DNA of 64,000 nt from GCA-2733415 sp965178655 (GCA_965178655.1 OZ238266.1:2046001-2110000); one strand, 5' to 3'; shown: positions 53,968-62,145, counted from the stretch's first letter. Notes: generated by a model not told the origin, from the letters alone. Program-made: numbers and translations.

Positions 53968-55467
53968 TTAGTCTTCAGTAAAAATAACTGCTTGATATGC
54001 TCCAATGTCAAAGTTTCCAATATCTCTAGGAGTGTTAAGTATATCATTAAATGGAGTAGGTATTTCTAAACCATTATTATCTGCTGGAGAACTCTCTGTA
54101 GGAATAGAAAAATTATTTTGAAATACGTTCAAGAAAAGTGGATCTTGGTTAAGAATATTTCCCTCATAAAACGTAGTGTTATTAAAATCGTATAACGGAT
54201 TATCATTAAATTGATTATTAATGTCTTCAAACCTAAAGAGGCAATTACTAAATTTATAGTTAAAATCTACTGCTTCATCTTTTAATAAGTTAAATTCTAT
54301 CTGTTCACTTCCGTAAATAATGCAATTTATAAAATTGGCTGCAGTTAGATTAGCAAGATAAGTTGTGTTGTTACTGTTGGCATAATTACTAATAGATAGG
54401 GTAGGGTGAGCCCTGAAACTATTATTCCAGTAATTTGTAAAGGTACAGTGTGTAAATGTATAATTTCCGCCAAGTGTAAGTGCAACGCTTGTTTGACCGC
54501 AGTTGTTTACAATAATGTTTTTCCCTATAATATGTCCGTTTAAGGCAAATATTCCGCTAATGGAATGGTTGTATAATTGTGTATTATTTATTTCAGTAGC
54601 TATAGTTTCGGTAGCACCATCAATACGCAAGCCAATAGTTGCATTTTTAATAGTTGTATGGTTAAAGCTATTGTTAACACTTCCGTCTTGTAACCAAATA
54701 GTGCCCCATTGTCCAGGTATTTTAGAAAATGAGGGTTCTAATCGGTCTCCTTCAAATATAATTTCATTTTCAAGTAGTGTTTGATCGGTGCTAAAATCGC
54801 CATTAGCTTGTATACTTGCATTATCACTTACAATTAGCCCAGAGTTTCTATGAAAATGAATTCTTGCACCAGGGTTTATTATAAGAGTTTCTCCGCTAGG
54901 TACTGTTGGGTATCCGTAAATAACATATGGTTTTTCATTAGTCCAATTAAGTTGCTCATTTGTTAAATAAAAGTCATTTAGTTCCTCGTCGTCTATGGTT
55001 TCTGGAAAAATAAAGGTAGCGTCTTTTACAAGGGTAATGAGTTTTACGTTTTGTTCATTAATTCCTGTATCAAATAAGATTGAGTCTTTGTAGAGAAATT
55101 CTGTAGCTGTAGTAACATAGTCTAAAATATCTACAGTTGTTTCAACAAATATAAATAAGCTATCATTGGCTTTAATTTCAATATTTTCAAATGATTTACC
55201 GGTTATACCATCTACGAGTAATCTAAAGTTTGAGTTTTCGCCTCTTGCAAGATTAATAGTAGGAATGTGTATATCATTACTACTGTGGTTATATACTTTT
55301 AAATTATAGGTGCTAGAGCCAATATTAGTAAAAATAGTGTCCAAAAAAACGGTGTCTTTTGAGAAGCGTAAATCGCCACTACTTGCAATACTATTAAAAT
55401 CTTTCCTACAAGCGCCTAGGCTAATGCTTATAAGGATTCCAGTTAAAATTAGTACAAAATACTTCAT
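53968..55467 (-). CDS. Lipoprotein with a right-handed beta-helix domain
   Basis: 499 residues. Lipobox SLGAC with Cys20. Residues about 35-160 are a beta-sandwich-like region (DTIFTNIGSSTYNLKVYNHS). From about 185 the protein becomes a parallel beta-helix: repeated short strands with Asn/Gly turns (IIVNNCGQTSVALTLGGN, TFTHCTFTNYWNN). No catalytic residues of polysaccharide lyases are recognised. It is the downstream gene of a pair with glutaminyl cyclase, five bases after it. Function unknown, possibly a surface polysaccharide-binding protein. Confidence 0.78.
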   Translation of the reverse strand: MKYFVLILTGILISISLGACRKDFNSIASSGDLRFSKDTVFLDTIFTNIGSSTYNLKVYNHSSNDIHIPTINLARGENSNFRLLVDGITGKSFENIEIKANDSLFIFVETTVDILDYVTTATEFLYKDSILFDTGINEQNVKLITLVKDATFIFPETIDDEELNDFYLTNEQLNWTNEKPYVIYGYPTVPSGETLIINPGARIHFHRNSGLIVSDNASIQANGDFSTDQTLLENEIIFEGDRLEPSFSKIPGQWGTIWLQDGSVNNSFNHTTIKNATIGLRIDGATETIATEINNTQLYNHSISGIFALNGHIIGKNIIVNNCGQTSVALTLGGNYTFTHCTFTNYWNNSFRAHPTLSISNYANSNNTTYLANLTAANFINCIIYGSEQIEFNLLKDEAVDFNYKFSNCLFRFEDINNQFNDNPLYDFNNTTFYEGNILNQDPLFLNVFQNNFSIPTESSPADNNGLEIPTPFNDILNTPRDIGNFDIGAYQAVIFTED

Positions 55468-55472
55468 GCTTT

Positions 55473-56507
55473 TTAGTGTAGTAATTTAATTTCAAATAGT
55501 TTGTCCCAATTTTTTCCAGTTACAAAAAAAGTATCGGTGTTTTTATTGTACGCAATACCGTTAATGACATCTAGATTTGGGTGCTGTGTTACTTTTTCTT
55601 TTAGAGAATTACAATTAACAACAGCTTTTACTGCTCCTGTTTCAGGGTTAATTATAGCGATTCCATTACTTTGATAAATGTTTGAATAAATATCACCATT
55701 TACCCATTCTAATTCATTTAAACTATCTATTTTGCTGTTGTTTGTATATACTTCAATATAAGATTCTTCCTCAAGTGTTTCAGCGTTTAGTCGCCAGATT
55801 TTTTCGGTACCATCAGATTTGTAAATTGTTTTTCCATCATTACATAATCCCCAACCTTCTTTACTCTTTTTGTATGTAAACGTACCTGATTTATTAAAAT
55901 TGTTAAGGTCATAAATAAAACCAATCTTAGATTGCCAAGTGAGTTGGTATATTTGGTTGTTTAAAACAGTAAGTCCTTCTCCAAAATAGTTGTCATTTAA
56001 ATCAATTTGCCTAATAACCTTTCCTGTATTATAATCTACTTCTCTGAGTGATGATTTACCACGTTGTCCGGTACTTTCATATAATATACCATTATAAAAT
56101 TCTAAACCTTGGGTGTAGGCATTAATATCATGCGGATATTCGTTAATAATTTTAAACTGAAGTACTTTAGGTTTACTTTTAGCAACGAGTGTAATTGTTT
56201 TTTTAATTACAATAAGGGTGTTGTTGTAGTTAAAGGTCGCTTTTAATGTTTTAACTCCTAATTTAGGGAGCTTAAAAGTATATGTTTCTTTAGTAATAGG
56301 AGTGTTATTTATAAAGAACTGTAGATTGGTAATGTCTTTATTTTTAATGTTTTTAAGGGTTATATTGGTTTGTTCCCCTAGTGTAAACATGGTTTTATTT
56401 TGACTTGTTGTAATAGAAAAAAGAGCGTTCATGTTTTTTTCATCTTCTGTACAAGAAAAAAATAAAAAGCTTAAAAATATGATTGTGAGTAGGTTAATAG
56501 TCTTCAT
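55473..56507 (-). CDS. Glutaminyl-peptide cyclotransferase (plant-type) lipoprotein
   Basis: Cyclises N-terminal Gln to pyroglutamate. 344 residues: lipobox LFFSC with Cys19, then acidic residues TEDE, an Ig-like region to about 130, and the beta-propeller of the plant-type (papaya) enzyme. Hallmarks: YPHDINAYTQGLEFYNGILY, STGQRGKSSLREVD, YFGEGLT, IYQLTWQ and LNELEWVNGDIYSNIY. Many window proteins begin with Gln after signal cleavage, which fits the Bacteroidota 'Q-rule'. Five bases upstream of the beta-helix lipoprotein gene. Confidence 0.92.
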   Translation of the reverse strand: MKTINLLTIIFLSFLFFSCTEDEKNMNALFSITTSQNKTMFTLGEQTNITLKNIKNKDITNLQFFINNTPITKETYTFKLPKLGVKTLKATFNYNNTLIVIKKTITLVAKSKPKVLQFKIINEYPHDINAYTQGLEFYNGILYESTGQRGKSSLREVDYNTGKVIRQIDLNDNYFGEGLTVLNNQIYQLTWQSKIGFIYDLNNFNKSGTFTYKKSKEGWGLCNDGKTIYKSDGTEKIWRLNAETLEEESYIEVYTNNSKIDSLNELEWVNGDIYSNIYQSNGIAIINPETGAVKAVVNCNSLKEKVTQHPNLDVINGIAYNKNTDTFFVTGKNWDKLFEIKLLH

Positions 56508-56562
56508 GTATGTGGTTCAATTTTGAAGCAAGATAAATCAATTAAATCAGATTAAAAAATGA

Positions 56563-56592
56563 TTGTGTACAATGAAAAAGGTTGTATATTTG
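56563..56592 (+). promoter_or_regulatory. Promoter of the SRP RNA
   Basis: TTG at 56563-56565, 19 bases, then TATATTTG at 56585-56592. Same spacing as the tRNA cluster promoter. The RNA begins about five bases later. Confidence 0.8.
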
Positions 56593-56596
56593 CACC

Positions 56597-56697
56597 GGCA
56601 AGTCCTACACAACTAGCTCCTGTTGAATCCTCCAGGGCGGGAACGCAGCAAAGGTAAATGGTTGAGCGGTGTGATGTAGGGAGCTTGCCTTTTTTTG
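56597..56697 (+). ncRNA. ffs: Signal recognition particle RNA (small bacterial type)
   Basis: About 95 bases plus T-run. GGCAAG at the 5' end pairs with CTTGCC at 56684-56689, and ACAC/GTGT-like pairs continue the stem. The apical domain carries the conserved tetraloop region, CCAGGGCGGGAACGCAGCAA, the FtsY/Ffh-binding site. A run of eight T after 56689 terminates it. Sequence and promoter agree. Confidence 0.93.
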
Positions 56698-56731
56698 TAC
56701 CCTAAATTGAAATATACCTTTTATAAAAGTA

Positions 56732-57169
56732 TTATTTTACATCAATAACATCTTTGTAGGTTACAAAAAAATCTTCTAGCAAATCCATGTGTTTATTGAA
56801 AAACTGGTAAGCAGCTCCCCAAGTATTTTTATTATGAATGCTAAATTTTTCGGTATGTTTTACATAAATCCTACTGATAGATTTTTTAGACTGGTCTAGG
56901 TAAAATTCTTCATCAAAAATAACCTCAGGTAAATAATCTGTTTCTAAGATGTTTTGTAAGCTTTGAAAGCGCTCAAAACAAATTAAACGATCAATGTCAT
57001 CATCATGCTCCATGTCTATACAAACAAGAGCTGTTTTTCTGTCTGCTTGAAATTTAAGACTTACATCTTTTATTTTGGTGTTATAGAGTAGCCATTTTCT
57101 AGGAAAAGATTTTCCGTAGCTAGTCCAAAACAGTTCTCTTAATTGTCTAGATTCTTCTTTGCTAAACAT
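56732..57169 (-). CDS. DUF4268-like protein
   Basis: 145 residues without a signal peptide. Start FSKEESRQLRELFWTSYGKS, WLLYNTKIKDVSLKFQADRK and the acidic middle IDMEHDDDIDRL match the DUF4268 pattern, a family of small proteins in Bacteroidota without assigned function. It follows the ZIP transporter gene after five bases and may belong to that operon. Confidence 0.75.
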   Translation of the reverse strand: MFSKEESRQLRELFWTSYGKSFPRKWLLYNTKIKDVSLKFQADRKTALVCIDMEHDDDIDRLICFERFQSLQNILETDYLPEVIFDEEFYLDQSKKSISRIYVKHTEKFSIHNKNTWGAAYQFFNKHMDLLEDFFVTYKDVIDVK

Positions 57170-57174
57170 ATTTT

Positions 57175-57855
57175 TTATATAAAGTATGCAGAAACCAATC
57201 CGATACTGATGATAATTAGTTTCACTAAATTAAATTTATGTCCTTCGCTACTCTCAAATAATATTGTTGTAGATATGTGTAAAAATATACCAACAGCAAC
57301 AGCGGTTATAAGTGAGCTGTAGTTTGAAATACTGGGGAATTCATGTACTAAAAATGTTCCTAAAGGCGTCATAAACGCAAATAAAGTAAGAAATATAGCA
57401 ATAGTATGTTTCTTTAAGGCAGACTGTATAAAAAATGTAGTTAGTATTACTACTACAGGTATTTTGTGTATGATTATACCAAGTAAGATACCATGATGAT
57501 TATGTAGTGGCGTACCTTCTATTAACGAATGAATACTTAGACTTATAAATAATAACCAAGGAAAACGCTGGTCTTCCTTGTGTAAATGTACATGTCCGTG
57601 TTCTGCTCCTTTAGAGAAAAACTCTAAACAAATTTGTAGTAAAATTCCTGCAACAATACACAGGCTAATTGTTTTGCTATTTTGTGCATTATGAAATAGC
57701 TCCGGAAGCATTTCGAATAAAGTAATTCCTAATAAAAATGCACCACTAAACGCTAATAATAGTTTTAGCGTACGTTGTTTTTGAGGTTTAAAAATAACTA
57801 CAATTAAGAAACCAATTAAAACAGATAATATAGGAAGTAAGTAAAATTGTATCAT
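57175..57855 (-). CDS. ZIP-family divalent metal transporter
   Basis: 226 residues with about seven hydrophobic segments. A His-rich cytoplasmic loop (EHGHVHLHKEDQ, about 109-120) and the metal-path helices with HSLIEGTPLHNHHG and IIHKIPVVVI, which carry the conserved ZIP His/Glu pair. It likely imports zinc or iron. Its start overlaps the stop of the methyltransferase gene by four bases (ATGA). Confidence 0.9.
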   Translation of the reverse strand: MIQFYLLPILSVLIGFLIVVIFKPQKQRTLKLLLAFSGAFLLGITLFEMLPELFHNAQNSKTISLCIVAGILLQICLEFFSKGAEHGHVHLHKEDQRFPWLLFISLSIHSLIEGTPLHNHHGILLGIIIHKIPVVVILTTFFIQSALKKHTIAIFLTLFAFMTPLGTFLVHEFPSISNYSSLITAVAVGIFLHISTTILFESSEGHKFNLVKLIIISIGLVSAYFI

Positions 57856-58589
57856 TTAAATAGTAGAATAAGACGGTTAGTAGTTTTTTTGTGAAACGGG
57901 TTTAATTTATAATCTCCAAAGACTTCTAGTAAGGTGCAATTTGCTTGTTTAAAGTAATTTTCAAAATCTTCAAGCCTAATGATTTGTACTTTTTCGGTAA
58001 ACGAAAAGTCTTCGCCATTATCGGTAAATGCAATGTCTTTGTGTATATAATTGTCTTTAACATATCGGTTTATATGAAAATCAATACCCTCTACGGTTTT
58101 AATTTCTGAAGCCACTAAGTTTTCAATAACATAATCAACATTCATAAAGTCGATTACTCCAAATCCGCTATTGTTTAAACTATTCTTAATAGCCTTAATG
58201 GTTTTAATATTATCATTAGTATCATCAAAATACCCAAAGCTTGTAAATAAATTAAAAACAGCATCAAATGCTTTTGGGTATAACGCTCGCATATCATGCT
58301 CTTCAAAATCTAGAGTGCTTGATTCATACTGTTTTGCGTGCGCAATACTGTTTTTAGATAAATCTATTCCGGTAACGTTATAATTTAAGTTACTTAGGTA
58401 TTTTGCGTGTCGTCCTTTACCACATGCAAGATCTAGGATGCTTCCGTTTTCCGGAAGGTTTAGATATTCGGTTAAGTGTTTCATAAATTGTTGTGCCTCT
58501 TTATCATCTCTATCTTTGTATAAGATGTGATAGTATTTGGTGTCAAACCAAGAGGCAAACCAATCTGTAGTGTTATAATCTGTTGTCAT
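57852..58589 (-). CDS. SAM-dependent methyltransferase, class I
   Basis: 245 residues with motif I ILDLACGKGRHAKYL (about 54-68), GIDLSKNSIAHAK (78-90) and DMRALYPKAFDAVFNLFTSF, typical of small-molecule or lipid-type methyltransferases (UbiE/Methyltransf_25-like). The specific substrate is not visible. It is followed by the ZIP transporter, overlapping by four bases. Confidence 0.85.
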   Translation of the reverse strand: MTTDYNTTDWFASWFDTKYYHILYKDRDDKEAQQFMKHLTEYLNLPENGSILDLACGKGRHAKYLSNLNYNVTGIDLSKNSIAHAKQYESSTLDFEEHDMRALYPKAFDAVFNLFTSFGYFDDTNDNIKTIKAIKNSLNNSGFGVIDFMNVDYVIENLVASEIKTVEGIDFHINRYVKDNYIHKDIAFTDNGEDFSFTEKVQIIRLEDFENYFKQANCTLLEVFGDYKLNPFHKKTTNRLILLFK

Positions 58590-58668
58590 AAAAATATAAA
58601 GCTATTTTAAAAACATATACATTTTCAAAATTCATTTGTATTATATAAAATGGGTTACAAAAATAGCG

Positions 58669-58676
58669 TATTTTTG
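58669..58676 (+). promoter_or_regulatory. Promoter -7 box just before the THUMP methyltransferase
   Basis: TATTTTTG, an exact TAnnTTTG, ends six bases before ATG 58683. It lies inside the longer frame starting at 58650, so it decides the start and suggests a leaderless mRNA. Confidence 0.65.
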
Positions 58677-58682
58677 CAAGCT

Positions 58683-59855
58683 ATGGGAGATAATTTTAAA
58701 ATGGTTGCCAAAACATTGTTTGGCTTTGAAGAAATATTAGCAAAAGAGTTAAGAAACCTAGGCGCTATTCATGTAAAAGAAGGCGTTAGGAATGTTAGTT
58801 TTGAAGGCGATACAGGGTTTATGTACAAAGCAAATTTATGTTTACGTACAGCAATTAAAATTCTTAAACCTATACATGCTTTTACAGTAAAAAACGAGCA
58901 AGACTTGTACAATAAGGTATATAAAATGCCTTGGGAAAACTATTTGAAAAAGGATAGTACTTTGGCAATAAATGCAACCGTATTTTCAGAAAATTTCACC
59001 CACTCACAATTTATAGCTTATAAAACAAAAGATGCTATTGTAGATAAGTTTAGAGATTTAGAAGGAGAGCGTCCTAATGTAGACTTAGAGTTTCCGGATG
59101 TTCGTATAAATGTGCATATACAACATAATGAGTGCACCATATCTTTAGATAGTTCTGGAGAGTCATTACATAAAAGAGGGTATAAGACAGCTACAAACAT
59201 AGCGCCAATTAATGAAGTTTTAGCAGCAGGAATGTTGTTGCTTTCTGGGTGGGACGGACAAAGTAACTTGTTAGATCCAATGTGTGGTAGTGGAACCCTG
59301 GCCATAGAGGCCGCTATGATTGCATGCAATATTCCAGCAAATATTAACAGAAAACAATTTGGCTTTGAAACATGGCTAGATTTTAATGAGGAATTGTATA
59401 ATAAAATAGAAGAAGTAAGCTTAAATAAAATTAGAGAATTTCATTACGATATATTGTGTTATGACAAAGCGCCTTCTGCAATAAGAAAAGCAGAGGATAA
59501 TATTAGAGCAGCTAACTTATCGGAATATGTAAAAGTAGAGCAAGAAGATTTCTTTAAAACTAAAAAAGAAGTAGAAGGCAAGTTGCATATGGTGTTTAAT
59601 CCACCTTATGGCGAACGATTGCCTGTAGATATAAAAGAGTTTTATGGTAAAATAGGCGATACTCTAAAACAAGGTTATACTAATACAGACGCTTGGTTTA
59701 TAACCTCAAACTTAGAAGGGTTAAAATCTGTTGGTTTGCGACCATCTCGAAAAATAAAGCTATTTAATGGTAAGTTAGAGTCTAGATTGGTTAAATATGT
59801 GATGTATGAAGGGACTAAGAAAATCCATAAACTTAATAAAGAAATTAAAAATTAA
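58683..59855 (+). CDS. THUMP-domain rRNA methyltransferase (RlmL N-terminal/TrmN-like)
   Basis: 390 residues from the ATG at 58683. An N-terminal THUMP-like domain (KMVAKTLFGFEEILAKELRN, about 6-25, to the SRYLNIDVR-like PDVRINVHIQHNECTI), then DPMCGSGTLAIEAA (motif I), CYDKAPSAIRKAEDNI and the catalytic NPPYGERLP. The pattern is that of 23S rRNA G2445-type methyltransferases (RlmL N half, YcbY) or tRNA m2G6. Which RNA it modifies cannot be decided here. Confidence 0.9.
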   Translation: MGDNFKMVAKTLFGFEEILAKELRNLGAIHVKEGVRNVSFEGDTGFMYKANLCLRTAIKILKPIHAFTVKNEQDLYNKVYKMPWENYLKKDSTLAINATVFSENFTHSQFIAYKTKDAIVDKFRDLEGERPNVDLEFPDVRINVHIQHNECTISLDSSGESLHKRGYKTATNIAPINEVLAAGMLLLSGWDGQSNLLDPMCGSGTLAIEAAMIACNIPANINRKQFGFETWLDFNEELYNKIEEVSLNKIREFHYDILCYDKAPSAIRKAEDNIRAANLSEYVKVEQEDFFKTKKEVEGKLHMVFNPPYGERLPVDIKEFYGKIGDTLKQGYTNTDAWFITSNLEGLKSVGLRPSRKIKLFNGKLESRLVKYVMYEGTKKIHKLNKEIKN

Positions 59856-59917
59856 CATTTTTTTAAGTAGAGTTGTAGTATAAAAATATATTTTTATAAA
59901 AAATTAAAATCTATATC

Positions 59918-60301
59918 ATGAAAAAAGTAATCTTAACCTTAGTATTTGGACTATTCTTTGTAGCGTTTTCAACAGCACAAGAAAAGACTGTAGAAAAAGT
60001 AGTTGTTAAAAAAGAATGTACAACAAAATCAAAAAAATGTGCTGATGCCGCAAAATGTGAAATCAAATGTAGCGCAGATTGTACTAAAAAAGACTGTGAA
60101 AAATGTGTAGCTAAAAAAGCAGATTGCAAAAAGAAATGCGATGCTAAAAAATCTGCATGTAAAAAAGAAAAGAAAGCTTGTAAGACTTCTAAAAAAGAGT
60201 GCAAAAGCTCTAAAAAAGAGTGTAAAACAGCAAAGAAATCTTGCAGTAAAGAAAAAAAAGAGTGTAAAAAGTCTAAAAAAGAATGTGCTGCAAAAGCATA
60301 A
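59918..60301 (+). CDS. Secreted Lys/Cys-rich heptad-repeat protein
   Basis: 127 residues. The signal peptide ends STA before Gln21. The mature part is about one third Lys and has 16 cysteines. From about residue 65 the Cys recur exactly every seven positions over eight steps (CDAKKSA, CKKEKKA, CKTSKKE, CKSSKKE, CKTAKKS, CSKEKKE, CKKSKKE), so they lie on one face of a helix. No family is recognised. It stands alone with its own terminator. Metal binding, disulfide networks or nucleic-acid/LPS binding are possible, none shown. The antisense open frame is a compositional shadow. Confidence 0.8.
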   Translation: MKKVILTLVFGLFFVAFSTAQEKTVEKVVVKKECTTKSKKCADAAKCEIKCSADCTKKDCEKCVAKKADCKKKCDAKKSACKKEKKACKTSKKECKSSKKECKTAKKSCSKEKKECKKSKKECAAKA

Positions 60302-60318
60302 TTTTATAATTACAATTT

Positions 60319-60355
60319 AAAAGCCGTTTTTAGATTTTCTAAAAGCGGCTTTTTC
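60319..60355 (+). terminator. Terminator after the Lys/Cys-rich gene
   Basis: AAAAGCCG ... TTTTAGA, three-base loop, TCTAAAA ... CGGCTTTTT. A long stem with one mismatch. Confidence 0.75.
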
Positions 60356-60443
60356 ATACCCGACCTTTAAAATTAATTTTTAATAGTCAAAAAATTATAT
60401 TGAATAAGTTTACTGATTTTTTAACTATATTATAAATAAGTAT

Positions 60444-60827
60444 ATGAGTTTATTTCAAAAAATATTTAGTAAAAAAACAAAAGAAGAAAAAGTATTACCT
60501 TGGGTATATTTAACTTCTGAAATGCAATTAGAAGAAATTGATAGTCAGTCATTTAACAAAGCACAAATCATATTTAAACACTCTACACGTTGTAGTATAA
60601 GTAGTGTGGCTATAAATAGATTTACGCAGAGCTATAACCTTGAAATAGATTTAGCAGATATCTATTATTTAGATTTACTAAACTATAGATCTGTATCTAA
60701 TGCAGTTGCTCAGGCTTTTAATGTGCTGCATAAATCCCCTCAATTAATAGTAATTAAGAATGGTGCAGTAATTTATCATGAGTCACATTATGGTGTTGAA
60801 ATTGAGGACTTTAAGAGTCTTATATAA
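60444..60827 (+). CDS. Bacilliredoxin-like YtxJ family protein
   Basis: 127 residues of the YtxJ (bacillithiol-linked monothiol) family with thioredoxin-like fold. HSTRCSISSVA holds the only cysteine, Cys50. VSNAVAQAFNVLHKSPQLIVIKNG contains the cis-Pro loop expected for the fold. It would remove bacillithiol from mixed disulfides on proteins. bshB1 at 53003 supports the presence of bacillithiol. Own terminator at 60831. Confidence 0.88.
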   Translation: MSLFQKIFSKKTKEEKVLPWVYLTSEMQLEEIDSQSFNKAQIIFKHSTRCSISSVAINRFTQSYNLEIDLADIYYLDLLNYRSVSNAVAQAFNVLHKSPQLIVIKNGAVIYHESHYGVEIEDFKSLI

Positions 60828-60830
60828 AAT

Positions 60831-60859
60831 AAAAAAGCAACCAAAATGGTTGCTTTTTT
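60831..60859 (+). terminator. Terminator after ytxJ
   Basis: AAAAAAGCAACCA, three-base loop, TGGTTGCTTTTTT: 13-bp perfect stem. Confidence 0.85.
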
Positions 60860-60873
60860 AGTGTTAGTAAACT

Positions 60874-62058
60874 TTATCTAAATTGATGGTTTACAATAAT
60901 TTGTTTTAGAGTGCTTTTTATACTTTCTGCGGCATCATAAATCATTTGCTCATTTGTAGGAAAAGGCACTGCACGGAGTTTGGTTAAATCTATATAAACA
61001 GTTTCTAAAGCATCTCTATTTCCGTTATATGTAGCGTATTGGTGTTCAAATATAAAAATACTTTCTAAAGGAAAAGAGTCGATAAGCTGTTTACTATGCA
61101 AATCAGTATAAAGAACCTGTCCTACAGTTTGTACAGATTTAAACTGTGTAAACTCATAAACATTACAAGTAATAGTTTTAAATCGGTCTACTTGTATCGA
61201 GTTCCCTAAGCTATCTTTTACTACATTACCATTCTCATCAAGTAGATTTTCTTTACCATCAAGAATTTGTTTCTCACGGATAATCTGACGTTCTTTAACT
61301 TGTTCAGGAGAAATGTTTATTGCTCTGAGTTGCACTTCCATAGCAAAATCATAGTGTTTACTCGCTATTTTATTATTGTGATAAACAGTCCATAGATCAT
61401 CTAATCCATAGGTAGGAAAATTTAATAAATCTACCTCTAATTGTTTAGGAATAACTTTGTTTGTGTTGTTTTTAACAGTTACAAATACAAAATCAGTCCC
61501 TTTTTGCTGTGATTCTTCAATTAACTCTACTGTGTTTTTATAACCTGGATTAATGCCCTCTAAATATCTAAAATCATCATATGCTTTTCGGTACGCCAAT
61601 TTACTATCCGTATTCATTAGCTGAATTGCATTTTGATATAAATAGTCTGAAAGCTGATTATTAGCCGCAATTAGTTTAGCTGTATAGTCTGTAAAATTAA
61701 ACTGCGCGTTTCTCTGTTGCTCATTAATATATAATGGCAAGAAAGGTTTTATAGCCTCTTGACGATTGTTAAGTGTATGGTATAGGTTATAAATGGCTTC
61801 TAATGATGCTGCATTGTTCTCGGTTTTTAAATACTGAATACGATCTAGGTCTCGTTGCGTCGCTTTTTTATAAGCGTTCTCAAGTAGTAAGACATATGGT
61901 TGTTTTCTTTTTTTATTCTTGTCGGCACTTAGTTTTTGTAAAGAAACAGCAATGGCTTGGTCATAATTTCCAGAATGTAAAGCCTGAGTTGTGGTCTTTA
62001 CAGTATTACAGGATACAATTAAAAACAAACTAAAGAGAAGTAGAGTGATTTTTTTCAT
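60874..62058 (-). CDS. Lipoprotein of unknown function
   Basis: 394 residues. Lipobox LIVSC with Cys17, then NTVKTT (not acidic, so likely periplasmic-facing). Residues about 20-170 are helical with a TPR-like flavour (HSGNYDQAIAVSLQKLSADK, LYHTLNNRQEAIKPF). The rest is mixed beta (VFVTVKNNTNKVIPKQLEVD). No catalytic motif. No recognised family. It has no operon partner. The 3' end converges on ytxJ's terminator. Confidence 0.7.
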   Translation of the reverse strand: MKKITLLLFSLFLIVSCNTVKTTTQALHSGNYDQAIAVSLQKLSADKNKKRKQPYVLLLENAYKKATQRDLDRIQYLKTENNAASLEAIYNLYHTLNNRQEAIKPFLPLYINEQQRNAQFNFTDYTAKLIAANNQLSDYLYQNAIQLMNTDSKLAYRKAYDDFRYLEGINPGYKNTVELIEESQQKGTDFVFVTVKNNTNKVIPKQLEVDLLNFPTYGLDDLWTVYHNNKIASKHYDFAMEVQLRAINISPEQVKERQIIREKQILDGKENLLDENGNVVKDSLGNSIQVDRFKTITCNVYEFTQFKSVQTVGQVLYTDLHSKQLIDSFPLESIFIFEHQYATYNGNRDALETVYIDLTKLRAVPFPTNEQMIYDAAESIKSTLKQIIVNHQFR

Positions 62059-62097
62059 GTCAGATATTTTTAAGTACTAGGCAATAGTTGTACCAAA

Positions 62098-62125
62098 CTA
62101 AAAGAGCCGCTTTTAAGCGACTCAT
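62098..62125 (-). terminator. Terminator after fumarylacetoacetase
   Basis: On the minus strand GAGTCGCTT, two-base loop, AAGCGGCTC then TTTTAG: a 9-bp stem with one G-T pair. The T-run is short, so it is a weaker terminator. Confidence 0.6.
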
Positions 62126-62145
62126 AATAGTCTGTTTTTATAATT

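Noticed and set aside
59911..60204. Antisense open frame of 97 codons over the Lys/Cys gene
   Set aside because: It is an automatic result of the AAA/AAG/TGT-rich repeats on the other strand, with no promoter or start context.
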